Positions 1-5,814 of a DNA stretch of 17,567 nt are shown piece by piece; the first letter of the stretch is position 1, and every line of letters begins with the position of its first letter. The stretch is taken from NCBI GenBank assembly GCA_947624725.1, contig CANQLP010000026.1, positions 1 to 17,567 of the forward strand, given 5' to 3'. The notes below the pieces were generated by a model. It searched no databases, was not told where the DNA came from, and was given only the letters and a program-made list of their open reading frames with translations. The stretch is from an uncultured Clostridia bacterium. GTDB taxonomy: Bacteria > Bacillota_A > Clostridia > TANB77 > CAG-508. Both the position numbers and the translations under genes were made by a program.

Positions 1-135
1 CCATCTCCCATTAGGCCTTTTACTCCTATTGCTGTCAATATGATTAATACTATGATGACTATTATTAGTGATACTAGAGTGATTCCGGTCTTCTCCTTTC
101 TTTAGGATTTCCTGGTTTGGTTTTCCTTTTTTCAT
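1..135 (-). CDS. Type IV prepilin-like protein, N-terminus (cut by window edge; one CGG +1 site)
   Basis: The gene starts at ATG 135-133 behind a strong AGGAGG ribosome binding site and runs off the left edge. Read with one +1 shift at CGG 87-85 it gives a short basic leader (MKKGKPNQEILKKGED), then Gly17 followed by ITLVSLIIVIIVLIIL. This is the prepilin peptidase motif: cleavage after Gly, then a hydrophobic helix with Leu/Val/Ser in the usual places. Such proteins are pseudopilins or pilins of type IV filament or secretion systems. Glu at mature +5 is replaced by Ser, as is common in clostridial GITLISL-type proteins. Without the shift the frame reads hydrophilic Arg/Asn/His-rich sequence with no membrane helix. 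The C-terminal part lies outside the window, so the exact subtype is unknown. Confidence 0.72.
   Translation of the reverse strand, partial: MKKGKPNQEILKKGEDRNHSSITNNSHHSINHIDSNRSKRPNGRW
85..87 (-). other. CGG +1 site in prepilin, at Gly17
   Basis: The zero frame reads GAA GAC CGG AAT. Dropping the C gives GAC GGA ATC, which places Gly directly before the hydrophobic prepilin helix, at the processing site. Confidence 0.75.
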
Positions 136-249
136 TTTATCCTTTCCTCCTCCTTTGTATCCAAAGTAATTAAAAAATTCTTTTGATTACTTCAGCTTTT
201 TATTTATTTTTTTAAAATTAATATCTTATTTTTTCTCTCCTTTCCTCAT

Positions 250-331
250 CTCCTTATATTTGGAAGAAATTATAAGAGAAAACAAACCAAACAAAATAAA
301 ATCTCTTATTCTTTCTTCCAAATACAAGGAG
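250..331. repeat. 30-bp imperfect inverted repeat with 22-nt loop
   Basis: The arm at 250-279 (begins CTCCTTATATTTGGAAGAAA) is nearly the reverse complement of 302-331, with about four mismatches, and the spacer is 22 nt. Neither side has a clear T tract, so it is not a standard terminator. On the minus strand it lies in the leader of the prepilin gene, and its CTCCTT/AAGGAG ends could affect nearby ribosome binding. A small mobile-element remnant or structured leader are both possible. Confidence 0.6.
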
Positions 332-341
332 ACGCCAAAAA

Positions 342-405
342 GACACATGATAAATTTCATGTGCTATTTTTGCATATCAAAAATAACCCACAAATTTCAT
401 GTGTC
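342..405. repeat. Nested hairpins with alternative pairing
   Basis: GACACATGA at 342-350 can pair with TCATGTG at 357-363 or, more fully, with TCATGTGTC at 397-405. The second option encloses another hairpin, TATTTTTG (365-372) with CAAAAATA (378-385). AAATTTCATGTG occurs twice. The two pairings exclude each other, as in an RNA switch, but no known riboswitch motif is recognised. Confidence 0.45.
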
Positions 406-443
406 TTATTCAAATTTTTGTATCTTAAATTATCCCCTAAACT

Positions 444-477
<34 letters not shown>

Positions 478-791
478 AGCTGCAAGGGTTTCAGCGATTG
501 TTACTATTCTTTTCATGGTTTTGGTTTTCCTTTTATATTCGAATAATTAACATTACTCGTTTCTTATTCGAATTTTATTTATTTGAATTTATTTTCTTCA
601 AACTTATTTTTATTATACATATTCCTTTTTCAATTGTCAATAACAATTTTTGACATTTTTCTTAGAAGCGACAAAAACAAACTTTTTATATAGCCATATG
701 TAATCGATTGCAATTCATTTTCAAGTAATTGTTTATTTTGAAGAAGACTCATAACACAATTTATTGAATATAATATTAAGAGGTGTTTTTA

Positions 792-1247
792 ATGTTTATA
801 AGTATTTTTAATAATGCAAAGGCGCATATAACAGGTGGGAGAAAATATCCTAAAATAGATGGTATAGTTACTTTTAAAGAAACTAAAAATGGCATACTGT
901 TAACTGCTAAAATTAATAATTTACCACAGTCTAATGATAAATGTAAAGGTAGATTTTTTGGTTTCCATATTCATGAAGGTTCTTCTTGTACTGGAAATAG
1001 TGATGATGAATTTTCAAATGCTAAATCTCACTTAAATACAAAAAATTGTCCTCATCCTTTTCATATAGGAGATTTACCACCATTGATTGAAAATAACGGT
1101 TATGCTTATATGAGTGTTTTAATAAATAAATTTAAAATAAAAGACATTTTAGGAAAAGTAATTATTATTCACGATTTACCTGATGACTTTACTACCCAAC
1201 CAAGTGGAAATTCTGGAACTAAAATTGCCTGTGGAAAAATTATATAA
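792..1247 (+). CDS. Cu/Zn superoxide dismutase-like protein
   Basis: The 151-residue product matches the Cu/Zn SOD family, which turns superoxide into oxygen and hydrogen peroxide. Visible signatures are GFHIHE (His59, His61 as copper ligands), His80, His88, His91 and Asp94 in PHPFHIGDLPPL, His127 in IIHDLPDD, and the disulfide cysteines Cys66 (SSCTG) and Cys147 (ACGKI). All metal ligands expected for the family seem present. The ATG at 792 is preferred over the in-frame GTG at 783 because AGAGG lies at the right distance before it. Bacterial Cu/Zn SODs are usually exported, but no convincing signal peptide is seen, so this form may be cytoplasmic. It has no CGG codon. A hairpin separates it from the convergent SSB-like gene. 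Confidence 0.85.
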   Translation: MFISIFNNAKAHITGGRKYPKIDGIVTFKETKNGILLTAKINNLPQSNDKCKGRFFGFHIHEGSSCTGNSDDEFSNAKSHLNTKNCPHPFHIGDLPPLIENNGYAYMSVLINKFKIKDILGKVIIIHDLPDDFTTQPSGNSGTKIACGKII

Positions 1248-1282
1248 AATGAACGAAGAGGATAAATTCCCCTTCGCTCATT
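1248..1282. terminator. Hairpin between convergent sod and SSB-like genes
   Basis: AATGAACGAAGAGG (1248-1261) and its near complement ending CGCTCATT (to 1282) form a stem with a 7-nt loop. The following T tract is weak. It sits directly after the sod stop and just past the SSB-like stop, so it could serve both strands. Confidence 0.55.
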
Positions 1283-1300
1283 ATAATTCTGTTCCATGAG

Positions 1301-1984
1301 TTATAAGAAGTTCATCGTACTTATGGAAACTTCGTAGGCAATTCGCTGCTCTACTGCACCATTTCTTTCGACATACTTAGTATATTCCCTACTCTGTATC
1401 CTTCCATAAATAGAAACCTTCTGCCCGACTTTAGCATTGCTCAAGGTCAGAGCATTCCTCGACCACGCAATGCAAGGGATATAATCGCTCTCCCCATTTT
1501 TCCGATGCACGGCAATCATCACATCTGATATCGTTCTCCCAAAAGGAGTCGTCCTGTATGTAGGTGGCTTGCAGATATTCCCCGAAAGATATATTTCGTT
1601 TCGGTTTCTCGATCTTAAATCGTAGAACTCAATCCCATACGCAAGCACTCTTAAAATCAAATGCTTCCGTACATTGCTGGAGTTAAATACACCAAATATT
1701 TCAGCATATTTTCCTCCTTGATGAGTATTCTTCAGCATGCATTCAGACACAACAATATGGATTGTGTCTAAGATGCCACTATCCCGGTACACCGATATCT
1801 CCGTACCGTAGAAATTTTCCTTGCCTTTTCTGTAACACAAGACAAAGTCTCTTTCGATAACACCACTTATGACTACTAAGTTGGTGTCATCATACTTGTC
1901 GCATTCGTGCTTTTTTAAAAGGTTTAAATAACCTTCAAAAAGCTCCTTTGGGCTTGCTGCTTGGATGATTTCTTCTGTTTGCAT
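1301..1984 (-). CDS. SSB-like protein with two OB-fold-like halves, foreign composition
   Basis: The 227-residue product has a C-terminal half (about 129-227) resembling a single-stranded DNA-binding OB fold: IYLSGNICKPP, then RTTPFGRTISDVMIAV, a DYIPCIAW strand and GQKVSIYGRIQSREY. The N-terminal half (about 35-125) looks like a second OB-type domain. Proteins of this kind occur in Clostridia, often on mobile elements. The start is supported by AGGAGG 6 nt upstream. The gene is clearly richer in G+C than its neighbours. It is the only gene in the window with in-frame CGG used as arginine: Arg67 (1784-1786), Arg106 (1667-1669) and Arg161 (1502-1504). A +1 move at the first would hit TAG after five more codons. 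Recent horizontal acquisition is likely, and whether the host translates it fully is open. Confidence 0.75.
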   Translation of the reverse strand: MQTEEIIQAASPKELFEGYLNLLKKHECDKYDDTNLVVISGVIERDFVLCYRKGKENFYGTEISVYRDSGILDTIHIVVSECMLKNTHQGGKYAEIFGVFNSSNVRKHLILRVLAYGIEFYDLRSRNRNEIYLSGNICKPPTYRTTPFGRTISDVMIAVHRKNGESDYIPCIAWSRNALTLSNAKVGQKVSIYGRIQSREYTKYVERNGAVEQRIAYEVSISTMNFL

Positions 1985-2100
1985 TTTTTTCCTCCTGTAT
2001 GTTTTTTTGAAACAGAATTTTCCAAATAATTAAATCTCACAATTTGTAGGATTCAATTACTTGGCTTGCTTTGTATGAAGTATACATAAAGCATAAATAT

Positions 2101-2129
2101 ATTATAACAGATTTTACAGATTTTTGCAA
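2101..2129 (-). promoter_or_regulatory. Sigma-A type promoter for the SSB-like gene
   Basis: On the minus strand TTGCAA, a 17-nt spacer and TATAAT lie about 120 nt upstream of the SSB-like start codon. Confidence 0.55.
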
Positions 2130-2171
2130 ATTATATAATTTTATCAACTGTTGTCATTTTTTCTTTTTTTA

Positions 2172-2200
2172 TTGACAATAGTTTTAAAATACTATAAAAT
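2172..2200 (+). promoter_or_regulatory. Sigma-A type promoter for the small exported protein gene
   Basis: TTGACA at 2172-2177, a 17-nt spacer and TAAAAT at 2195-2200 lie 36 nt before the ATG at 2236. Confidence 0.7.
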
Positions 2201-2235
2201 ATTTTTATAAATCGCATGAATGGAGGTTTTATTAA

Positions 2236-2568
2236 ATGGGCAAACTTTTAAAAATCTTACCTTTATTACTAGCTTTTGTATTTTTAGCAAATATATCTGT
2301 TGTTTGTGCTTCAGGTATTGATATGGATTTAGAAGCAAATGAAGCTGGAGATGATACAGTTTATGGTTCTTCTCAAAATGTTGCTTCAACAACTAATACC
2401 ACGACAACAACAACAAATGAAGCTTCACATACTCAAATTCCTGTTGGAACAACAGCTGCACTTAGTTCATCAAGTTTAGAATTACCAACAATCGTAAATA
2501 TAATACTAATTGTTATCGGTATTCTTCTAATATTACTTGGAATTGCTATATTAATTCGTATGCATTAA
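2236..2568 (+). CDS. Small exported membrane-anchored Ser/Thr-rich protein
   Basis: I do not recognise a family for this 110-residue protein. It has an N-terminal signal-like segment (basic MGKLLK, hydrophobic core, possible cleavage near VCAS, residues 22-26), a Ser/Thr/Asn-rich low-complexity middle (about 45-80, with a run of threonines) and a C-terminal membrane helix (about 87-107) ending IRMH. This suggests a short extracellular linker held in the membrane. The start is supported by GGAGG 7-8 nt upstream and by a good promoter, and a strong terminator follows, so it is its own transcription unit. The next gene has the same architecture, suggesting related roles at the cell surface. Confidence 0.75.
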   Translation: MGKLLKILPLLLAFVFLANISVVCASGIDMDLEANEAGDDTVYGSSQNVASTTNTTTTTTNEASHTQIPVGTTAALSSSSLELPTIVNIILIVIGILLILLGIAILIRMH

Positions 2569-2589
2569 TTTGAAAAATTTATATTTTTG

Positions 2590-2628
2590 CACTAAAATGA
2601 AATCCTTTCCATTTTAGTGTTTTTTTTT
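2590..2628 (+). terminator. Rho-independent terminator
   Basis: The perfect 10-bp stem CACTAAAATG/CATTTTAGTG (2590-2599 and 2610-2619) is followed by nine T residues. Confidence 0.92.
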
Positions 2629-2713
2629 ATACATATTTTTTGATGTTTTTTGCAAAATAATATTAGTTTCATAAATTTATTATGATAATTTTGATGAAAG
2701 GAAACAAATAAAA

Positions 2714-3169
2714 ATGTCTAAAAAATTTTTTATTACAGCATTAATTTTTTCTCTAATCTGTATAATAGCATCTCCAATATTTGCATCAAATATTATGGAT
2801 GGAGCTGGAAATACATTAAATAATATTAAAGGTGGAATTCAAAATATAGCAAGTGATGCAGGAGATGCAATGGGACGCGCAAAAGATGGTATGCAAAATA
2901 TGATGAATGATGCTAAGGGTGATGAAAACGATGCAGCAAAAGACACAGAAGGTATGATGAATGGTGAGAATGGTGATGATACTCAAAATAGAATGAGTAG
3001 TTCTCACGGTGACTATACAGCTTCTAGAACATCAGCTGATAGTAGCATTAATTCTGCAAGATCTACTTTTAATACTACATTATGGATAATATTTGCAATA
3101 CTTGGAATCGCAATAGTTGCACTTACTTGGTACTATGGAGCTCAATTTAATAATACAGATAAACATTAA
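2714..3169 (+). CDS. Exported membrane-anchored protein with Asp/Asn/Met-rich middle
   Basis: The 151-residue product has no family I can name. It shows a signal peptide (MSKKFF, hydrophobic to about residue 22, possible cleavage after IFA), a polar middle rich in Gly, Asp, Asn, Met and Ala (about 25-120) with repeated short motifs such as GMQNMMNDAKGD, and a C-terminal membrane helix (about 123-143, TLWIIFAILGIAIVALTWYYG). The middle is probably an extended or helical surface segment. The start has AAAGGAAA upstream. It lies between two strong terminators and shares signal-spacer-helix layout with the preceding small protein. Confidence 0.78.
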   Translation: MSKKFFITALIFSLICIIASPIFASNIMDGAGNTLNNIKGGIQNIASDAGDAMGRAKDGMQNMMNDAKGDENDAAKDTEGMMNGENGDDTQNRMSSSHGDYTASRTSADSSINSARSTFNTTLWIIFAILGIAIVALTWYYGAQFNNTDKH

Positions 3170-3175
3170 TTTTTT

Positions 3176-3208
3176 GGGGCGATATTCAAAAGTCGCCCCT
3201 ATTTTTTT
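3176..3208 (+). terminator. Rho-independent terminator
   Basis: GGGGCGA (3176-3182) pairs with TCGCCCC (3193-3199) and is followed by A and seven T residues. Confidence 0.92.
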
Positions 3209-3209
3209 C

Positions 3210-3238
3210 TTTACATAGCGAGCTTTTTATATTATAAT
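3210..3238 (+). promoter_or_regulatory. Promoter of smpB
   Basis: TTTACA (3210-3215), a 17-nt spacer and TATAAT (3233-3238) lie about 40 nt before the smpB start. Confidence 0.8.
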
Positions 3239-3279
3239 ATATATGTAAATTAAGTATTTAGAAAGGAATTTTATGTGTT

Positions 3280-3732
3280 ATGGGAGAAGCTATTAGTAAG
3301 AATCCTACAGCAAGACATAACTATGAAATAATAGATACACTAGAAGCACGGAATTGTACTTACTGGAACAGAAATTAAGTCTATTAGAAACCGGCAAAGC
3401 TAATCTAAAAGATAGCTATGTATCTATTAAAAACGGCGAAGCTTATGTCTATAATATGCATATCAGTCCTTATGAGCACGGAAATATTCAAAATAAAGAT
3501 CCTTTAAGGAATAGAAAATTACTTTTAAATAAACGCGAAATAAATAAATTAATACGGAATGATTCAACAAAAAGGTTTTTCTTTGATTCCTATTTCTCTT
3601 TATTTTAAAGGAAATTTTGTTAAAATGGAGCTTGGTATTGGAAGAGGTAAAAAGCTATATGATAAAAGGCAGGATATGGCAAAAAAGGAAGCTGAAAGGA
3701 AAATTGAAAGAGCTATAAAGCAAAAAATTTAA
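3280..3732 (+). CDS. smpB: SsrA-binding protein SmpB, with three CGG +1 sites
   Basis: SmpB carries tmRNA to stalled ribosomes in trans-translation. No single frame covers the gene. With one C dropped at CGG 3349-3351, 3392-3394 and 3555-3557, the 453-nt span gives 149 residues plus stop, the normal SmpB length. The result keeps the hallmarks: [30 protein letters not shown] (residues 21-40), [30 protein letters not shown] and the basic tail [13 protein letters not shown] with Lys-rich end. The restored residues are Gly24, Gly38 and Gly92, all family-conserved. Left unshifted, the frame stops 9 codons after the first site. ATG 3280 is chosen because it opens the correct frame; AAAGGAA lies upstream. 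Arg codons within are AGA, AGG and CGC. The gene has its own promoter and a terminator shared with fba. Confidence 0.93.
3349..3351 (+). other. CGG +1 site 1 in smpB, at Gly24
   Basis: GAA GCA CGG AAT reads as GCA GGA ATT after dropping C, restoring the conserved EAGIVLTG segment. The unshifted frame ends at TAA nine codons after the CGG. Confidence 0.92.
3392..3394 (+). other. CGG +1 site 2 in smpB, at Gly38
   Basis: AGA AAC CGG CAA AGC TAA becomes AAC GGC AAA GCT AAT, restoring the conserved [11 protein letters not shown]. This is the only site where the glycine codon is GGC. Confidence 0.92.
3555..3557 (+). other. CGG +1 site 3 in smpB, at Gly92
   Basis: TTA ATA CGG AAT GAT becomes ATA GGA ATG ATT CAA, restoring the L-I-G-x-x-QQKG segment. 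The unshifted frame continues to TAA near 3608 with unrelated sequence. Confidence 0.92.
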
Positions 3733-3771
3733 AAGATGTTTTAGAAAAAACTTATCTAAAACATCTTTTTT
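3733..3771. terminator. Bidirectional terminator between smpB and fba
   Basis: AAGATGTTTTAGA (3733-3745) pairs with TCTAAAACATCTT (3755-3767), followed by T residues on the plus strand and a T-rich stretch on the minus strand. It separates the two convergent genes. Confidence 0.88.
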
Positions 3772-3780
3772 ATACTTTTA

Positions 3781-4710
3781 TTACGCTTTGTTACTTGAAC
3801 CAAATACATCTCTTATCTTATGCTGTACAGTTTCTTTTACTTTTTCTCTTGCTGGTATTAAGTATTTTCTAGGATCAAATACATCTGGCTCTTCTATAAA
3901 GACTCTTCTTATTTCAGAAGTCATAGCTAATCTTAAGTCAGTGTCTACATTAATTTTTGATACTCCTCTTAAGCTTGCTTCATGTAACATTTCATCTGGA
4001 ACGCCTTTTGCTCCTGGTAAATTTCCTCCGTATTTATTGCAAGTTTCAACAAGCTCTGGTATTACAGTAGATGCTCCATGTAAAACTATTGGAGTATTTG
4101 GTATTTTTTCTTTTACTTTTTCTAATATATCAAATCTAAGTTTTGCATCTCCTTTAAATTTATATGCACCATGGCTTGTACCAATTGCTATTGCAAGTGA
4201 ATCGCATCCGGTTCTTTCTACAAATTCTTTTGCTTCGTCTGGATCTGTAAACATTGCATCAGAATCTTTGACATTTACTTCATCTTCAATTCCTGCAAGT
4301 TTTCCAAGTTCTGCTTCAACAACAACACCTCTTGGATGAGCATATTCTACAACCTTTCTAGTTAATTCTACATTTTCTTCAAAACTATATTTTGATCCAT
4401 CAATCATGACTGATGTAAATCCTGCATCTATACACATCTTACAAGTTTCAAAATCTGGTCCATGGTCTAAATGCATAACAATTGGAATATTGGTTTCACT
4501 AACTGCAGCTTCCACCATTTTCATTAAATAATTTATTCTTGCATACTTTATTGCACTTGAAGATGCCTGAAGTATAACAGGTGAATTTTCCTCTTTTGCT
4601 GCATCAACTATTGCCTGAATAAATTCCATGTTATTTACATTAAATGCTCCTATTGCAAAATGCTCCTCCATTGATTTTTTAAACATTTCTTTTGTCGTAA
4701 CTAAGCTCAT
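3781..4710 (-). CDS. fba: Class II fructose-1,6-bisphosphate aldolase
   Basis: This zinc-dependent aldolase cleaves fructose 1,6-bisphosphate into dihydroxyacetone phosphate and glyceraldehyde 3-phosphate in glycolysis. The 309-residue length is normal for the family. Key features are HLDHG with catalytic Asp82 and zinc ligand His83, zinc-binding His180 in AIGTSHGAYK, His211 in IVLHGAS, and NVDTDLR (254-260), which binds substrate. AGGAGG precedes the ATG. It follows the deacetylase gene, separated by copy 1 of the 126-bp repeat. It has many glycines but no CGG site. Two C|GGA junctions (YGG, TG) place CGG across codon borders only, so it reads through in one frame. Confidence 0.95.
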   Translation of the reverse strand: MSLVTTKEMFKKSMEEHFAIGAFNVNNMEFIQAIVDAAKEENSPVILQASSSAIKYARINYLMKMVEAAVSETNIPIVMHLDHGPDFETCKMCIDAGFTSVMIDGSKYSFEENVELTRKVVEYAHPRGVVVEAELGKLAGIEDEVNVKDSDAMFTDPDEAKEFVERTGCDSLAIAIGTSHGAYKFKGDAKLRFDILEKVKEKIPNTPIVLHGASTVIPELVETCNKYGGNLPGAKGVPDEMLHEASLRGVSKINVDTDLRLAMTSEIRRVFIEEPDVFDPRKYLIPAREKVKETVQHKIRDVFGSSNKA

Positions 4711-4744
4711 TTTATTTTCCTCCTTTTTTCATATTTATATTTTC

Positions 4745-4870
4745 TAATTCAGACAAAAATTAGTATATTGCTAGGCAAACGAGGTAAATAGTTTGAGACT
4801 AGGCTTTTTGCCTGTCGAGAGCTATTTACCGAAGTTTAACGACGCAAGATGCTGATTTTTGTTTGAATTA
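4745..4870. repeat. Structured intergenic repeat, copy 1
   Basis: Ends TAATTCAGACAAAAAT (4745-4760) and ATTTTTGTTTGAATTA (4855-4870) are inverted repeats with one G/T change. Inside is a second stem, GGTAAATAG (4783-4791) with CTATTTACC (4822-4830), and a core hairpin GACTAGGC..GCCTGTC. The right end contains the stop codon of the deacetylase gene. A second copy lies at 12984-13111. The core differs by one base, while the middle stem differs in sequence but keeps its pairing. A small non-autonomous mobile element or a structured RNA are possible. Confidence 0.8.
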
Positions 4871-5797
4871 CTTCATTATATCATAAAAATTTCTAAAAAT
4901 ATATCCTTGTTCCCTCAAATACGAAATAACCTGTGGGAGTGTATCAGCTGTCATTTGTTTTGCTGCTGTATCATGCATTAAAACAACTATTTTTTGTTTT
5001 CCATTTGATGTTTTCTTCAAGTCTTCAACTAAGCTTTCATGTGTAGGCTTTCCTACTGAATCATTCGTTAGTGCATTCCAATTTACATATGCTATATTAT
5101 TTGCTTCTAAAAGTTTTTTTGCTTCATCTTTTACTTTAGCATATTTTCCTCCTTCACTTCCTCCTGGGAATCTAAATAAATGACTAGAATATCCATCTCC
5201 AAGTGCTTCTCTTATTTTTTCTTCTGTCCTATTATATTCATCCAAAACTGCTTGTGGAGATGCGTACACACTTCCATATACATGAGAATATCCATGATTT
5301 GCTATGAAATGGCCTTCTTCATATTCTTGCTCTACAATTTCTGGACAAGCTTCTACTCTACTTCCTAATACAAAGAATGTAGCTTTTATATTTTCATTTC
5401 GTAATATTTCTAAGATTTGAGGTGTTACAGTATTTGATGGACCATCATCAAATGTCAAATATGCTGTTTTTTCTTCATCGTTTGAGGCATATATGTTATT
5501 CATTTTTTGTTTTGCTTCTTCTGAATAAACAGGTATTTTAGTATTATATTCTTCTACAGTCTCTAGATTTTCTGCTAAAGCATTTCCTTCTGATGCTGAT
5601 GCATCTTCTTGCACCTGATTTTCTTGTTCTTCTTGGCTTTTATCTGGAGCAATTTCCTTTTCCTTATCCTTCAAAAGAATCATAGCTGCAACTGATGAAA
5701 GCACTATTACTAAAACTCCAATAATAATTATTATAAGAGTTTTAGTGAATCTCTTTTTTTCAAATACTTCTACATCTATTAATTTATTTTTTTTCAA
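4868..5797 (-). CDS. Membrane-anchored polysaccharide deacetylase (NodB family)
   Basis: The 309-residue protein has a cytoplasmic N-terminus, one membrane helix (about 20-42), an acidic Glu/Gln-rich linker (about 45-90) and a NodB domain (about 110-305). Motifs are TFDDGPS (Asp117, Asp118), HGYSH with metal ligands His168 and His172, RFPGGS (209-214), NWNALTND (239-246) and VVLMHDT with His275. Such enzymes remove acetyl groups from peptidoglycan or other cell-surface N-acetylglucosamine polymers outside the membrane. The start is TTG at 5797, with GAGGAG upstream; no earlier in-frame start is available. It begins 17 nt after the ATPase stop, so the two are likely co-transcribed. No CGG is present. 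Confidence 0.9.
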   Translation of the reverse strand: MKKNKLIDVEVFEKKRFTKTLIIIIIGVLVIVLSSVAAMILLKDKEKEIAPDKSQEEQENQVQEDASASEGNALAENLETVEEYNTKIPVYSEEAKQKMNNIYASNDEEKTAYLTFDDGPSNTVTPQILEILRNENIKATFFVLGSRVEACPEIVEQEYEEGHFIANHGYSHVYGSVYASPQAVLDEYNRTEEKIREALGDGYSSHLFRFPGGSEGGKYAKVKDEAKKLLEANNIAYVNWNALTNDSVGKPTHESLVEDLKKTSNGKQKIVVLMHDTAAKQMTADTLPQVISYLREQGYIFRNFYDIMK

Positions 5798-5814
5798 TTA
5801 GATGTCATCTCCTC

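Noticed and set aside
4745..4870. The structured repeat as a tRNA or known riboswitch
   Set aside because: There is no cloverleaf, no T-loop GTTCRA motif and no recognised riboswitch core. It folds as one long hairpin.
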